Source: Sophora flavescens
Taxonomy: Eukaryota > Streptophyta > Magnoliopsida > Fabales > Fabaceae
NCBI GenBank assembly: GCA_030762895.1
Contig: JAUPTC010000263.1
Span: forward strand, 1-64,000
Reading direction: 5' to 3'
DNA length: 64,000 nucleotides
A model generated the notes under the pieces. That model made no database searches, was not told where the DNA came from, and saw only the letters and a program-made list of their open reading frames with translations. Position numbers and translations under genes: made by a program. Below, in pieces: positions 24,969 to 35,196 of this stretch; position 1 is the first letter of the stretch; each line of letters opens with the position of its first letter.

Positions 24969-26836
24969 GCCCAGTGAAGACGATGGATCAAGAATCAAAT
25001 CAAGGACTTGGTGGGCCCATGAAAAAAGTTAGACACAAGAAAGCCCAACAAGCTCTTAATTACATGGGGGGCTATTTTGATAGAAGCAAGCCCAAGAACG
25101 AGACCAAATGGAATGGAGCCCCAATTGATGACCTATCTCATTCAACTAGAAGACCCATGATCATTTTCAAATGGGGCGTGCTCTAGTTATGAGTCCACTT
25201 AGTTGTTTTATTTTAATTCAATAAGTGTAATGGGTTATGTGTGTGTGTCCAAATTGGCTAAGTGTTGCAAATGGGTCAAGCCCACTTAAGTCCATGTTGT
25301 ACACGAATTTGGGAGCTTAGTAGGGGAACCTTTGGTTTGCATGCCAATAGTAACTCCTATAAGTTATTAGTTTGTTTATTGTTTTGTTAATTATGTGGGA
25401 GTTACACTTTTTAATATGAGAAGTAAAGTGTGGCAGCCACATAATGATGGTTATGAGAGAATAATAAACTCACCATTAGAGGCTGAGTTAAGGAGGGATT
25501 AGTGAGTCATTTAGTGACATGATTAGGCTAATTATTGTGGGGGTTATGATCTCTTTTGGAAGCACAAAAGTTGGCAGCCTAATACTCTATTTGTACACTC
25601 CATTTTCATGTCGAATAGTAACTTGGATGTTGAATTTGGATTAAATCCATTTGTGAGGGAATTGTCTCTCTTTGGTTCTTGGTTGAGCCATCTTGTTCTT
25701 ATCAAGAATCCACGATTCTTGTGGCGAACCTCACTTGGCTTATCAAACTCTCTAGTTTGTGGCGCCATCGCCATCTCTAATCTTCACCATTTTCATATTT
25801 TCTTCCTTTTATGTTACAACTCAATTTGTAATTGTTAAAATTCAACCAAAAAGATCATCAAAGGCAACCTCACCATTTGGTTGTCATCAAGTGGTATCAA
25901 AGCTTAGGCTTTGGTTGAATTTTGAGTTCTGTTCTTCTTCTAACTTTCTCCTTTTCTTCTTTTTGCTATGTTGCGATTTGGAAATTTCGACTATGTGCAA
26001 GAACATAGGAAAGAGGTTGAAGAGTGGATCCGGCAAATGCATGAGAGGCGTGACAAGAGGATGAGAGAGAACGAACAAAAGAGGTTGAGAAAAGAGGAAA
26101 GAATGAAGAGACAAATGGAAAGTTTTGAAGACCATGTGAAGAAGTTGGTGGAAGACTCCAACAAGAAAGAGAATGAGAAGAAAGTGAGAGAGAAATCAAA
26201 ACAAGAGAATGAGGCAAAAGCAAAAGAGAGTGAAAAGAAAAGTGATGATCAAAAGGAAAAAGAAAAAGAGAGTGAAAAGAAGAGTGATGATCAAAAGGAA
26301 AAAGAAAACGAGAGTGAAAAGAAGAGTGATAATCAAGAGGAAAAAGAAAAAGAGAGTGAAAATAAGAATGATGAGCAAGAGAAAAATAGTGAGCAAAAAG
26401 AGAGTTCTTTGGCAACAAAAAGTGAGGAGAAGAGGGCTTTGATTTCAAGACAGCCCCATTGCATAATTTGTTGCAAGGACTTTTGTTTAATTTCCAATGC
26501 TTCTAATGATCTCTCTTTGCCTAGCGGTGTTGTAACTCTTTTGCAAAAATTTGGAGATTTCATCCCGAAGGAAGTACCCCATGGTTGGCAAACTTTCATG
26601 GATTCCAAAAGGCTCTATAAAGAACCTACTCATGTTTTACCTCCCATTGAAATATATTATGAACTTAAGTTTGATACAACCGATGTAATGGAAGAGTTCA
26701 TCCCAAGGGAGGTACTCCATGGCTTGGGAACTTGCATGGTCACCCAAAAGTATGGATATCTTAACACAAGATTCGATAACATGCTTGGGATTGAAGTCAT
26801 AAATTCGAGGACGAATTTTCTTAAAGAAGGAGGGTA
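24917..26836 (+). mobile_element. Array unit 13 (ORF open)
   Basis: LTR 24917-25889, internal 25890-26836, G run 9 nt. The internal part looks identical to unit 12 across the ORF apart from the G-run length at the 3' end. Confidence 0.95.
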
Positions 26837-26891
26837 TGATATGAGCCATGGGGGGGGGGGGCAAGTCCAATTTCCAACAAGAATGATATGA
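25968..26891 (+). CDS. Array ORF, unit 13 (307 aa)
   Basis: This copy matches that of unit 12 and is one Gly longer because the G run at the LTR start has three more bases. The 5' leader, ATG context (TGCTATGTTGCG) and Lys/Glu repeats are unchanged. Whether it is translated is unknown; a transcript would have to start in the upstream LTR (24917-25889). Confidence 0.6.
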   Translation: MLRFGNFDYVQEHRKEVEEWIRQMHERRDKRMRENEQKRLRKEERMKRQMESFEDHVKKLVEDSNKKENEKKVREKSKQENEAKAKESEKKSDDQKEKEKESEKKSDDQKEKENESEKKSDNQEEKEKESENKNDEQEKNSEQKESSLATKSEEKRALISRQPHCIICCKDFCLISNASNDLSLPSGVVTLLQKFGDFIPKEVPHGWQTFMDSKRLYKEPTHVLPPIEIYYELKFDTTDVMEEFIPREVLHGLGTCMVTQKYGYLNTRFDNMLGIEVINSRTNFLKEGGYDMSHGGGGQVQFPTRMI

Positions 26892-28760
26892 GCCCAGTGA
26901 AGACGATGGATCAAGAATCAAATCAAGGACTTGGTGGGCCCATGAAAAAAGTTAGACACAAGAAAGCCCAACAAGCTCTTAATTACATGGGGGCTATTTT
27001 GATAGAAGCAAGCCCAAGAACGAGACCAAATGGAATGGAGCCCCAATTGATGACCTATCTCATTCAACTAGAAGACCCATGATCATTTTCAAATGGGGCG
27101 TGCTCTAGTTATGAGTCCACTTAGTTGTTTTATTTTAATTCAATAAGTGTAATGGGTTATGTGTGTGTGTCCAAATTGGCTAAGTGTTGCAAATGGGTCA
27201 AGCCCACTTAAGTCCATGTTGTACACGAATTTGGGAGCTTAGTAGGGGGAACCTTTGGTTTGCATGCCAATAGTAACTCCTATAAGTTATTAGTTTGTTT
27301 ATTGTTTTGTTAATTATGTGGGAGTTACACTTTTTAATATGAGAAGTAAAGTGTGGCAGCCACATAATGATGGTTATGAGAGAATAATAAACTCACCATT
27401 AGAGGCTGAGTTAAGGAGGGATTAGTGAGTCATTTAGTGACATGATTAGGCTAATTATTGTGGGGGTTATGATCTCTTTTGGAAGCACAAAAGTTGGCAG
27501 CCTAATACTCTATTTGTACACTCCATTTTCATGTCGAATAGTAACTTGGATGTTGAATTTGGATTAAATCCATTTGTGAGGGAATTGTCTCTCTTTGGTT
27601 CTTGGTTGAGCCATCTTGTTCTTATCAAGAATCCACGATTCTTGTGGCGAACCTCACTTGGCTTATCAAACTCTCTAGTTTGTGGCGCCATCGCCATCTC
27701 TAATCTTCACCATTTTCATATTTTCTTCCTTTTATGTTACAACTCAATTTGTAATTGTTAAAATTCAACCAAAAAGATCATCAAAGGCAACCTCACCATT
27801 TGGTTGTCATCAAGTGGTATCAAAGCTTAGGCTTTGGTTGAATTTTGAGTTCTGTTCTTCTTCTAACTTTCTCCTTTTCTTCTTTTTGCTATGTTGCGAT
27901 TTGGAAATTTCGACTATGTGCAAGAACATAGGAAAGAGGTTGAAGAGTGGATCCGGCAAATGCATGAGAGGCGTGACAAGAGGATGAGAGAGAACGAACA
28001 AAAGAGGTTGAGAAAAGAGGAAAGAATGAAGAGACAAATGGAAAGTTTTGAAGACCATGTGAAGAAGTTGGTGGAAGACTCCAACAAGAAAGAGAATGAG
28101 AAGAAAGTGAGAGAGAAATCAAAACAAGAGAATGAGGCAAAAGCAAAAGAGAGTGAAAAGAAAAGTGATGATCAAAAGGAAAAAGAAAAAGAGAGTGAAA
28201 AGAAGAGTGATGATCAAAAGGAAAAAGAAAACGAGAGTGAAAAGAAGAGTGATAATCAAGAGGAAAAAGAAAAAGAGAGTGAAAATAAGAATGATGAGCA
28301 AGAGAAAAATAGTGAGCAAAAAGAGAGTTCTTTGGCAACAAAAAGTGAGGAGAAGAGGGCTTTGATTTCAAGACAGCCCCATTGCATAATTTGTTGCAAG
28401 GACTTTTGTTTAATTTCCAATGCTTCTAATGATCTCTCTTTGCCTAAGCGGTGTTGTAACTCTTTTGCAAAAATTTGGAGATTTCATCCCGAAGGAAGTA
28501 CCCCATGGTTGGCAAACTTTCATGGATTCCAAAAGGCTCTATAAAGAACCTACTCATGTTTTACCTCCCATTGAAATATATTATGAACTTAAGTTTGATA
28601 CAACCGATGTAATGGAAGAGTTCATCCCAAGGGAGGTACTCCATGGCTTGGGAACTTGCATGGTCACCCAAAAGTATGGATATCTTAACACAAGATTCGA
28701 TAACATGCTTGGGATTGAAGTCATAAATTCGAGGACGAATTTTCTTAAAGAAGGAGGGTA
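26837..28760 (+). mobile_element. Array unit 14
   Basis: LTR 26837-27812, internal 27813-28760, G run 12 nt. This is the last complete unit. The ORF carries the CCTAAGCGG frameshift. Confidence 0.95.
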
Positions 28761-28824
28761 TGATATGAGCCATGGGGGGGGGGGGGGGGGGGGGCAAGTC
28801 CAATTTCCAACAAGAATGATATGA
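27891..28824 (+). pseudogene. Array ORF, unit 14, single frameshift
   Basis: It has the unit 10/11 frameshift near 28445 (217 aa, ending 28544). The second half, open to 28824, reads across the 21-nt G run and therefore gains several Gly codons. Confidence 0.65.
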
Positions 28825-29035
28825 GCCCAGTGAAGACGATGGATCAAGAATCAAATCAAGGACTTGGTGGGCCCATGAAAAAAGTTAGACACAAGAAAGC
28901 CCAACAAGCTCTTAATTACATGGGGGGCTATTTTGATAGAAGCAAGCCCAAGAACGAGACCAAATGGAATGGAGCCCCAATTGATGACCTATCTCATTCA
29001 ACTAGAAGACCCATGATCATTTTCAAATGGGGCGT
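28761..29035 (+). mobile_element. Array unit 15 (truncated LTR)
   Basis: Only the first 275 bp of the LTR remain, with the longest G run of the array (21 nt, 28774-28794). The LTR stops at GGGGCGT, where a family B LTR begins. The missing part is not found adjacent on the right, so this is not a simple insertion with both flanks kept. Confidence 0.93.
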
Positions 29036-29856
29036 TGATGCAAACCAAGGATGATGTCCAATTTGAGGCCAAATTAATATTTTTGATGAAAATTTTATTT
29101 TCATTGTGGTGAACCCGTATGCTTGAATTGGTCATATCTTGAGCTACGAATCTCCGATTGATACATTCTTTGGTGCGTTGGAAATCTTAGGGAATTATCT
29201 ACAAATCATATCTCAGGCCTCTTGACCAAATTCGGCTTCTATCATGGTGAAAAAGGGGCTGAAAGTTTAATACGAATTCTTGGACCTTAAATGAGTTATA
29301 TGTTAATTGGGCTACACCAAGCTTGATGAATGAGCAAGGCCCATTATGAATGGTGGCTGGCACGTTTTTGGAACTTACAAAGGAGAGCAACCTTTGGCTT
29401 GCATGCCTAGGTAACTCCTTTAGAAGTTATGGAACCACTTTTATTATTTTCTTAAGTAGGATAGTTATATTCTTTTAATAACCACTTAGTGGAGAGTTAT
29501 GTCTAGTTATTAGGAGTTTATGTCATCTTATGATGACCTTTGGTTTTTACTTCCCTATGCTATATGTACACACCTATTACATGATGAATGATAACTTTGA
29601 GTTCATTTTGGATTGATTCCAATTGTGAGAGTGTTTTCTCTCTTGGGTTCTTCATTGAGCCAACCCTTGTTCTTATCAAGAATCCAAGATTCTTGTGGCG
29701 AACCTCACATTGGCTTATCAAATCCCCTTGGATTTGTGGCGCCTACCTCCCATTTCTCATCTTATCCAATTTTGTATTTCATCTTCTTCTATAATTTTGC
29801 TTGGTCACTCAAGGATAGATCCGAAAATATATATGTTCCATGTTAGGATCATATCA
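29036..29856 (+). mobile_element. Family B LTR, plus strand
   Basis: The LTR begins TGATGCAAACC and ends GGATCATATCA (821 bp). It contains the twin hairpin with a different second stem: CAAATCC (29719-29725), loop CCTT, GGATTTG (29730-29736). A TATA-like CTATATG lies near 29561. It is not followed by a plus-strand PBS but by a minus-strand internal fragment, so it forms an inverted repeat with the LTR at 30274. Confidence 0.85.
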
Positions 29857-30181
29857 CCCAAGTACCAAGTGCCTTTTTTCTATAGGCACCACATCACATA
29901 ACACCTCATCCTCATATCTCCCAATCCGGAATGGCACTCGTACTTGTTTGTTCACCATCATGTCACCGAAATCACTAAACTCCGGGATGCTCCAAATGAC
30001 ATACGGTTATGGATGCTCTAGAAGAGGAAGTCCCAACTTTTTCACCATGGTGGTACTAGCTAGGTTGATGTAACACTTTCTATCAATGACCAAGCTACAT
30101 ATCTTGTCCTTCACATAGCATCTAGAATAGAAAAAGATCCTCCATTTTCTTGGCATCATTTTTCTTCATTAGTGACTCCAT
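29857..30181 (-). pseudogene. Retropepsin-like ORF fragment (family B)
   Basis: The minus-strand ATG at 30181 begins MESLMKKNDAK, as in the copy at 49751. The expected catalytic motif (DGGS or DTG type) is replaced by a D-R-K-C-Y sequence before INLAST. Frameshifts occur in the first third, and the fragment ends before the final LGRPW motif of the domain. Confidence 0.65.
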
Positions 30182-30273
30182 GAAGAACCCACTAAGAAAA
30201 ATTCAAACTTCCGAAAAAAATTGAAAAAACAAAATCATAAGTCACTCTAGGAAGGATGGCTCTAGATACCAAA
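29857..30273 (-). mobile_element. Family B internal fragment, minus strand
   Basis: On the minus strand the PBS (TGGTATCTAGAGCC, 30258-30271) is followed by the family B leader and protease-like ORF, which stops abruptly at the motif around VVPMEKRHL, where the plus-strand LTR begins. The fragment thus has one correct end (PBS/LTR) and one rearranged end. Confidence 0.8.
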
Positions 30274-30803
30274 TGATATGATCCTAACAAGGAACATATA
30301 TATTTTCGGATCTACCTTGAGTGACCAATCAAAATTATAGAAGAAGGTGAAATACAAAATTGGATAAGATGAGAAATGGGAGGTAGGCGCCACAAATCCA
30401 AGGGGATTTGATAAGCCAATGTGAGGTTCGCCACAAGAATCTTGGATTCTTGATAAGAACAAGGGTTTGCTCAATGAAGAACCCAAGAGAGAAAACACTC
30501 TCACAATTGGAATCAATCCAAAATGAACTCAAAGTTATCATTCATCATGTAATAGGTGTGTACATATAGCATAGGGAAATAAAAACCAAAGGTCATCATA
30601 AGATGACATAACCTCCTAATAACTAGACATAACTCTCCACTAAGTGGTTATTAAAAGAACATAACTATCCTACTTAAGAAAATAATAAAAATGGTTCCAT
30701 AACTTCTAAAGGAGTTACCTAGGCTTGCAAGCCAAAGGTTGCTCTCCTTTATAAGTTCCAAAAACGTGCCAGCCACCATTCATAATGGGCCTTGCTCATT
30801 CAT
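30274..30803 (-). mobile_element. Family B LTR, minus strand, interrupted
   Basis: It begins TGATATGATCCTAAC, the reverse complement of the family B LTR end, and matches the plus-strand LTR at about 29327-29856 closely by eye. A family A minus-strand element interrupts it at 30803 (GCTCATTCAT). LTR sequence resumes at 32381 after a loss of about 38 bp. Confidence 0.82.
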
Positions 30804-31305
30804 TGATGACAACCAAATGGGGAGGTTGCCTTTTGATGATCTTAGGTTGAATTAATCATTCATTTTAAACCAACCAGAATTGTGTTCATAACTTAGAAAG
30901 AAAGAAACAAGCAAATGGGTGAAGATTAGGGGTGGAATGGCGCCACAAATCCAAGGGGATTTGATAAGCCTAGTGAAGATCGCCACAAGAATCTTGGATT
31001 CTTGATAAGATCAGGGGTGGCTCAATCCACAACCAAAGAGAGACAAAACCCTCACAATTGGAATCAATCCAAATTCAACATCCAAGTTTTTTTTTATTCA
31101 TGTTCTAGATGCATACATATAGGAAAATGGGGTGCATAGAATATGCTTACAAAATTGTCATCTTAATGTGACTAATTCCCCATAAAACAATAATTAATCC
31201 ACTAAGTGACTAATTAAAACAACTAATGAAAACTAAGTGGATAATAAAAGTGGTTCATGACTAAAAAGGAGTTTCCTAGGCATGCAAGCCAAAGGTTGCC
31301 CTCCC

Positions 31306-31478
31306 AATTAACATGTGCACCATCCACACAAGCATAATTAACATGTGCACCGCCCACACAAGCATAATTAACATGTGCACCGTCCACACAAGCATAATTA
31401 ACATGTGCACCTTCCACACAAGATAATTAACATGTGCACCGTCCACACAAGCATAATTAACATGTGCACCGTCCAAAA
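31306..31478. repeat. 30-bp minisatellite inside an LTR
   Basis: Six copies of a 30-bp unit are built from AATTAACATGTGCACC and the linker GTCCACACAAGCAT; one copy is two bases short. The same repeat occurs in LTRs at 43150-43290, 44955-45100, 57975-58075 and 62780-62920 with different copy numbers. Confidence 0.9.
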
Positions 31479-31743
31479 TTTATTACCCTTTTATTGAATT
31501 AAAATAAACTAGAAAATACTAATTTAGAGAAGTGGGCTTCCAAGCCATCATGGGTCTTCTAGTTGAATGAGATAGGTCATCAATTTGGGCTCCATTCCAT
31601 TTGGTCTCATCCTTGGGCTTGCTTCTATCAAAATAGCCACCATGTAATTAAGAGCTTGTTGGGATTTCTTGTGTCTAACTCTTGTCATGGGCCCACCAAG
31701 TCCTTGATTTGATTCTTGATCCATGGTCTTCATTGGGCTCATA

Positions 31744-32380
31744 TCATTCTTGTTGGAAAGTTGAGTTACCCCCCCCACGGCTCATATCATACCCTCCTTC
31801 TTTAAGAAAATTCGTCCTCGAATTTATGACTTCAATCCCAAGCATGTTATCAAATCTTGTGTTTAGATATCCATACTTTTGGGTAACCATCCAAGTTCCC
31901 AAGACATGGGGTACCTCCCTTGGGATGAACTCTTCAATTACATCGGTTGTATCAAACTTAAGTTCAAAATATATTTCAATAGGAGGTAAAGCATGAGTAG
32001 GTGCTTTATTGAGCCTTTTGGAAACCATGCAAGTTTCCAAACCATGGGGTACTTCCTTTGGGATGAAATCTACAAATTCCTGTAAAAGAGTTTTAACACG
32101 ACTAGGCAAAGAGAGATCATTAGAAGCATTGGCAATTAAACAAAAGTCCTTGCAATAAATAGGCATTGGGGCTGTCTTGAAATCAAAGCCCTCTTTTCCT
32201 CACTTTTTGTTGCCAAAGAACTCTCTTTTTGCTCACTTTTTTTCTCACTTTTTTTTCTTGCTCATCACCCTTCTTTGCACTCTCTTTTTCTTTTTCCTCT
32301 TGATCATCACTCTTCTTTTCACTCTCTTTTTCTTTTTCCTCATTCTCTTGTTTTCCTTTCTCTCCTTCTTTCTTCCCACT
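31744..32380 (-). pseudogene. Coiled-coil / pol-linker ORF, broken copy
   Basis: The minus strand encodes the Lys/Glu-rich repeats (about 32380-32190) and then the linker with SLPSRVKTLLQEF, FIPKEVPHG, LPPIE and the C-terminal NSRTNFLKEGG motif (32166-31744). A frameshift near 32180 separates the two. It corresponds to residues of about 70-300 of the array ORF. Confidence 0.7.
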
Positions 32381-33023
32381 CATTTAAGGTCCAAGAATTC
32401 GTATTAAGCTTGTAGCTCTTTTTAACCATGATAGAAGCCGAATTTGGTCAAGAGGCCTGAGATATGATTTGTAGATAATTCTCTAAGATTTCCAACACAC
32501 CAAAGAATGCATCAATCGGAGATTCGTAGCTCAAGATCTGACCAAATCAAACATACGGGTTCACCACAATGAAAATAAAATTTTCATCAAAAATATTAAT
32601 TTGGCCTCAAATTGGACATCATCCTTGGTTTGCATCAAAAGGAGTTACCTAGGCATGCAAGCCAAAGGTTGCTCTCCTTTTTAAGTTCCAAAAACGTGCC
32701 AGCCACCATTCATAATGGGCCTTGCTCATTCATCAAGCTTAGTGTAGCCCAATTAAACATATAACTCATTTATGGTCCAAGAATTCGTATTAAACATGCA
32801 GCCCTTTTTCACCAAGATAGATGCCGAATTTGGTCAAGAGGCCTGAGATATGATTTGTAGATAATTCCCTAAGCTTTCCAACGCACTAAAGAATGTATCA
32901 ATCGGAGATTCGTAGCTCAATATCTGACCAAATTAATCATACAGGTTCACCACAATGAAAATAAAATTTTCATCAAAAATATTAATTTGGCCTCAAATTG
33001 GACATCATCCTTGGTTTGCGTCA
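32381..33023 (-). mobile_element. Two family B LTR fragments, minus strand
   Basis: Sequence 32381-32637 is the start-proximal part of an LTR, ending GGTTTGCATCA. At 32638 a second fragment begins in the middle of the LTR (AAAGGAGTTACCTAGGC) and runs to 33023 (GGTTTGCGTCA). The two are direct partial repeats. The first is probably the continuation of the LTR interrupted at 30803. Confidence 0.78.
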
Positions 33024-33665
33024 GCTTTGGTTGAATTTTCTGAGTTTTGTTCTTCTTCTTCTACCTTTCTTTTCTTTTCTTCTTTTAAACCCAAAAACTA
33101 TCCAAAAATAAATTACACTTTGATTCTATTTGTGAAGGGAAAATTTCGTGGTTGTTGTTCTTGCTCAAAAAAAAGGTTTGAAAGTGTGATCCTCTTCTTC
33201 AAAGTTTGAAAAAAAAAAGAATGCACAAATTATAACAAAAAAAAGTGTGCATGAAATCTTGAAAAAAAAAAGGAAGAGAAAAGTCTATTTGAGCAATTTG
33301 TGTTCTTGAAAAAAAAAAAAGAAAAATATTTCCCTCCTTCCTTGTTCTTATTTCCAAAGCTTTGCTTTTCTAGCCTTTCCTTTTGTTTCCTTTGTTTTGA
33401 TAAGTTTTGTGATTTTTGTTACTTGATTTTTGGATTTTTGTGTGGATTGTGTTTGACTCTTCTAAGGCCTAAAAGAGAACAATTGAGTGGAAAAAGGCAA
33501 GAGTGTCCAAAATACATTTTTGTGTGGAAAAAGCCAAAAGAGTAAAAAAAAAAATCCATTGTGTGAACTAGTGAGGGAGTGTAGTGAGGAAATACAAAAT
33601 CTTCTGCTCAAATCATGGCCAAAAATGAGGAAAGTCCACCATTATCTCCAAGGTCAGCCACTCTT
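33024..33665 (+). mobile_element. Partial internal region of a gag-pro element
   Basis: This stretch repeats the leader and first gag codons of the element at 33666-38001 (compare 34607-35247). It includes an ATG with Met-Ala-Lys-Asn-Glu-Glu-Ser-Pro-Pro and stops at the same PRSATL region, where an LTR starts. It lacks a PBS and LTR on its left, so it is the remnant of a second copy. Confidence 0.75.
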
Positions 33666-34592
33666 TGATATGAGCCCAATTTGGAGTATGGTTCAAGAAG
33701 CTAGCCAAGTACTTGGTGGGCCAATGACAAATGTTATAACCAAGAAAGGCCAACAAGTGTTAAGTCAAACTATGGTTCTCATCATGGAAGCAAGCCCAAA
33801 TGCAGGATTGGGTGGAATGAAGCCCAAATTATTAACTTACATTATCCAACTAAAGGATCCATGACAAGAGGGGCGTGCGCCATGAAGAAGAGTCAAATTT
33901 TAGTTGTTTATTTTAATTCAATAAGTGTAATGGTTGGTGTGTTTAGGCCCAATTCATTAGTGATATTTTTGGGTCAATTCCACTACTTACCATGATGTAC
34001 ACAAGTTTATTAGAGAATCTTAGGGAGGGAATTTTTGGCTTACATGTCAAAAGAAGCTCCTCATTAGTGTGCATAAGATTGTATTGATTATGGGAGGGTT
34101 ACACTTTTAATGTGAGAAACAAGTGTAACCACCACATAATTAGGGGGATAAAAAGTCAAGATGAGGGATTTTAGGCCAATTAACGCATGATTATGGTGGC
34201 TGAGTTAAGTGGGGATTATTGGGTGTTTTAATGCCCTGATTGTAGGCCAATTAACGCATGATTTTAGGCCACTTCTCTATATGTAAGACGCCCCTAAACA
34301 CATGAATGACAACTTGGATGTTGAATTTGGATTGAAATCCATTTGTGAGACTTTGTTCTCTTTGGTTCTTGGTTGAGCCAACTATTGTTCTTATCAAGAA
34401 TCAAAGATTCTTGTGGAGAACTTCATAGGCTTATCAAACAACCTTGTTTGTGGCACCTCCACCATTTCTTTCTCCTCCATTTTGTTTCTTTCTTCTTATT
34501 ATTTTGGTTCCAAAAAATTGGTTTCACATTAACTTGCTTAAAACTCAACCAAAAAAGATCATCAAAGGCAACCTTCCATTTGGTTATCATCA
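33666..34592 (+). repeat. 5' LTR of gag-pro element (subfamily A2)
   Basis: It begins TGATATGAGCCCAATTTGG and ends TTATCATCA. It lacks the extra 45-bp start with a G run seen in the array LTRs. The twin hairpin is at 34395-34413 and 34435-34450. The motif TAGGCCAATTAACGCATGATT occurs twice in the U3-like part (near 34172 and 34242). Confidence 0.85.
34278..34283 (+). promoter_or_regulatory. TATA-like box in LTR
   Basis: TATATG in the context TTCTCTATATGTAAGACGCC lies about 110 bp before the twin hairpin. The same context recurs in other LTRs (37684, 40306, 49361, 51222). The position fits the U3/R border. No transcript start can be seen directly. Confidence 0.35.
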
Positions 34593-34594
34593 AG

Positions 34595-34606
34595 TGGTAT
34601 CAAAGC
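34595..34606 (+). other. Primer-binding site of gag-pro element
   Basis: TGGTATCAAAGC lies two bases after the LTR end and matches initiator-Met tRNA with one mismatch. Confidence 0.85.
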
Positions 34607-35196
34607 CTAGGCTTTGGTTGAATTTTCTGAGTTTTGTTCTTCTTCTTCTACCTTTCTTCTTTTCTTCTTTAAACCCAAAAACACAAAAAAAAAAAATTAC
34701 ACTTTGATTCTATTTGTGAAGGGAAATTTTGTGGTTGTTGTTCTTGCTCAAAAACAAGTTTTCAAGTGTTATTCTCTTCTTCAAAGTTTGAAAAAAAAAT
34801 GCAGAAATTATATTAAAAATAATTGTGCATTAAATCTTGAAAAAAAAAAGGAAGAGAAAAGTCTATTTGAGCAATTTGTGTTCTTGAAACAAAAAAGAAA
34901 AATATTTCCCTTCTTCCTTGTTCTTATTTCCAAAGCTTTGCCTTTCTAGCCTTTCCTTTTGTTTCCTTTGTTTTAATAAGTTTTGTGATTTTTGTTACTT
35001 GAATTTTTTTGGATTTTTGTGTGGTTTTTGTGTTTGACTCTTCTAAGAACTAAAGGAGAACATTTGAGAGGAAAAAGGCAAGAGTGTCCAAAATACATTT
35101 TTTGTGTGGAAAAAGCCAAAAAAGTGAAAAAAAATCCATTGTGTGAACTAGTGAGGGAGTGTAGTGAGGAAACACATAAACTCTTCTACTCAAATC

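Larger units (their letters stand above)
1..29035 (+). repeat. Head-to-tail array of a non-autonomous LTR retrotransposon
   Basis: The same unit of about 1.92 kb recurs from the window start to 29035. Each unit reads LTR, PBS, single ORF, polypurine tract, then the next LTR, so adjacent units share one LTR. Complete unit lengths are 1885, 1904, 1928, 1917, 1915, 1924, 1927, 1926, 1955, 1924, 1925, 1922, 1920 and 1924 bp. The polypurine region (AAAGAAGGAGGGTA after ATTCGAGGACGAATTTT) is typical of plant Ty3/gypsy elements. The left end lies outside the window and the right end is cut by a family B LTR. Repeated LTR-LTR unequal exchange or integration of concatemeric cDNA could make such an array; the sequence does not decide between them. 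Confidence 0.95.
30804..32380 (-). mobile_element. Family A element, minus strand, 5'-truncated
   Basis: The 3' LTR occupies 30804-31789 (TGATGACAACC...GGCTCATATCA). It is followed by the complement of the polypurine tract and an internal part to about 32380, where the coiled-coil region stops inside the Lys/Glu repeats. No PBS or 5' LTR remains. The LTR carries a 30-bp minisatellite. No target-site duplication is recognisable because the right junction is deleted. Confidence 0.8.

Noticed and set aside
1..29035. CRISPR array or bacterial repeat locus
   Set aside because: The repeats are 1.9 kb with LTR, PBS and polypurine tract; there are no short direct repeats with unique spacers and no bacterial genes.
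1..29035. Tandem host gene family (for example a coiled-coil protein cluster)
   Set aside because: Each ORF lies between a PBS and a polypurine tract and runs into the next LTR, with no intron, UTR or unrelated intergenic sequence.
31223..31476. Minus-strand peptide repeat of 10 residues (VDGAHVNYAC)
   Set aside because: It comes from the 30-bp LTR minisatellite and is open in two frames at once.
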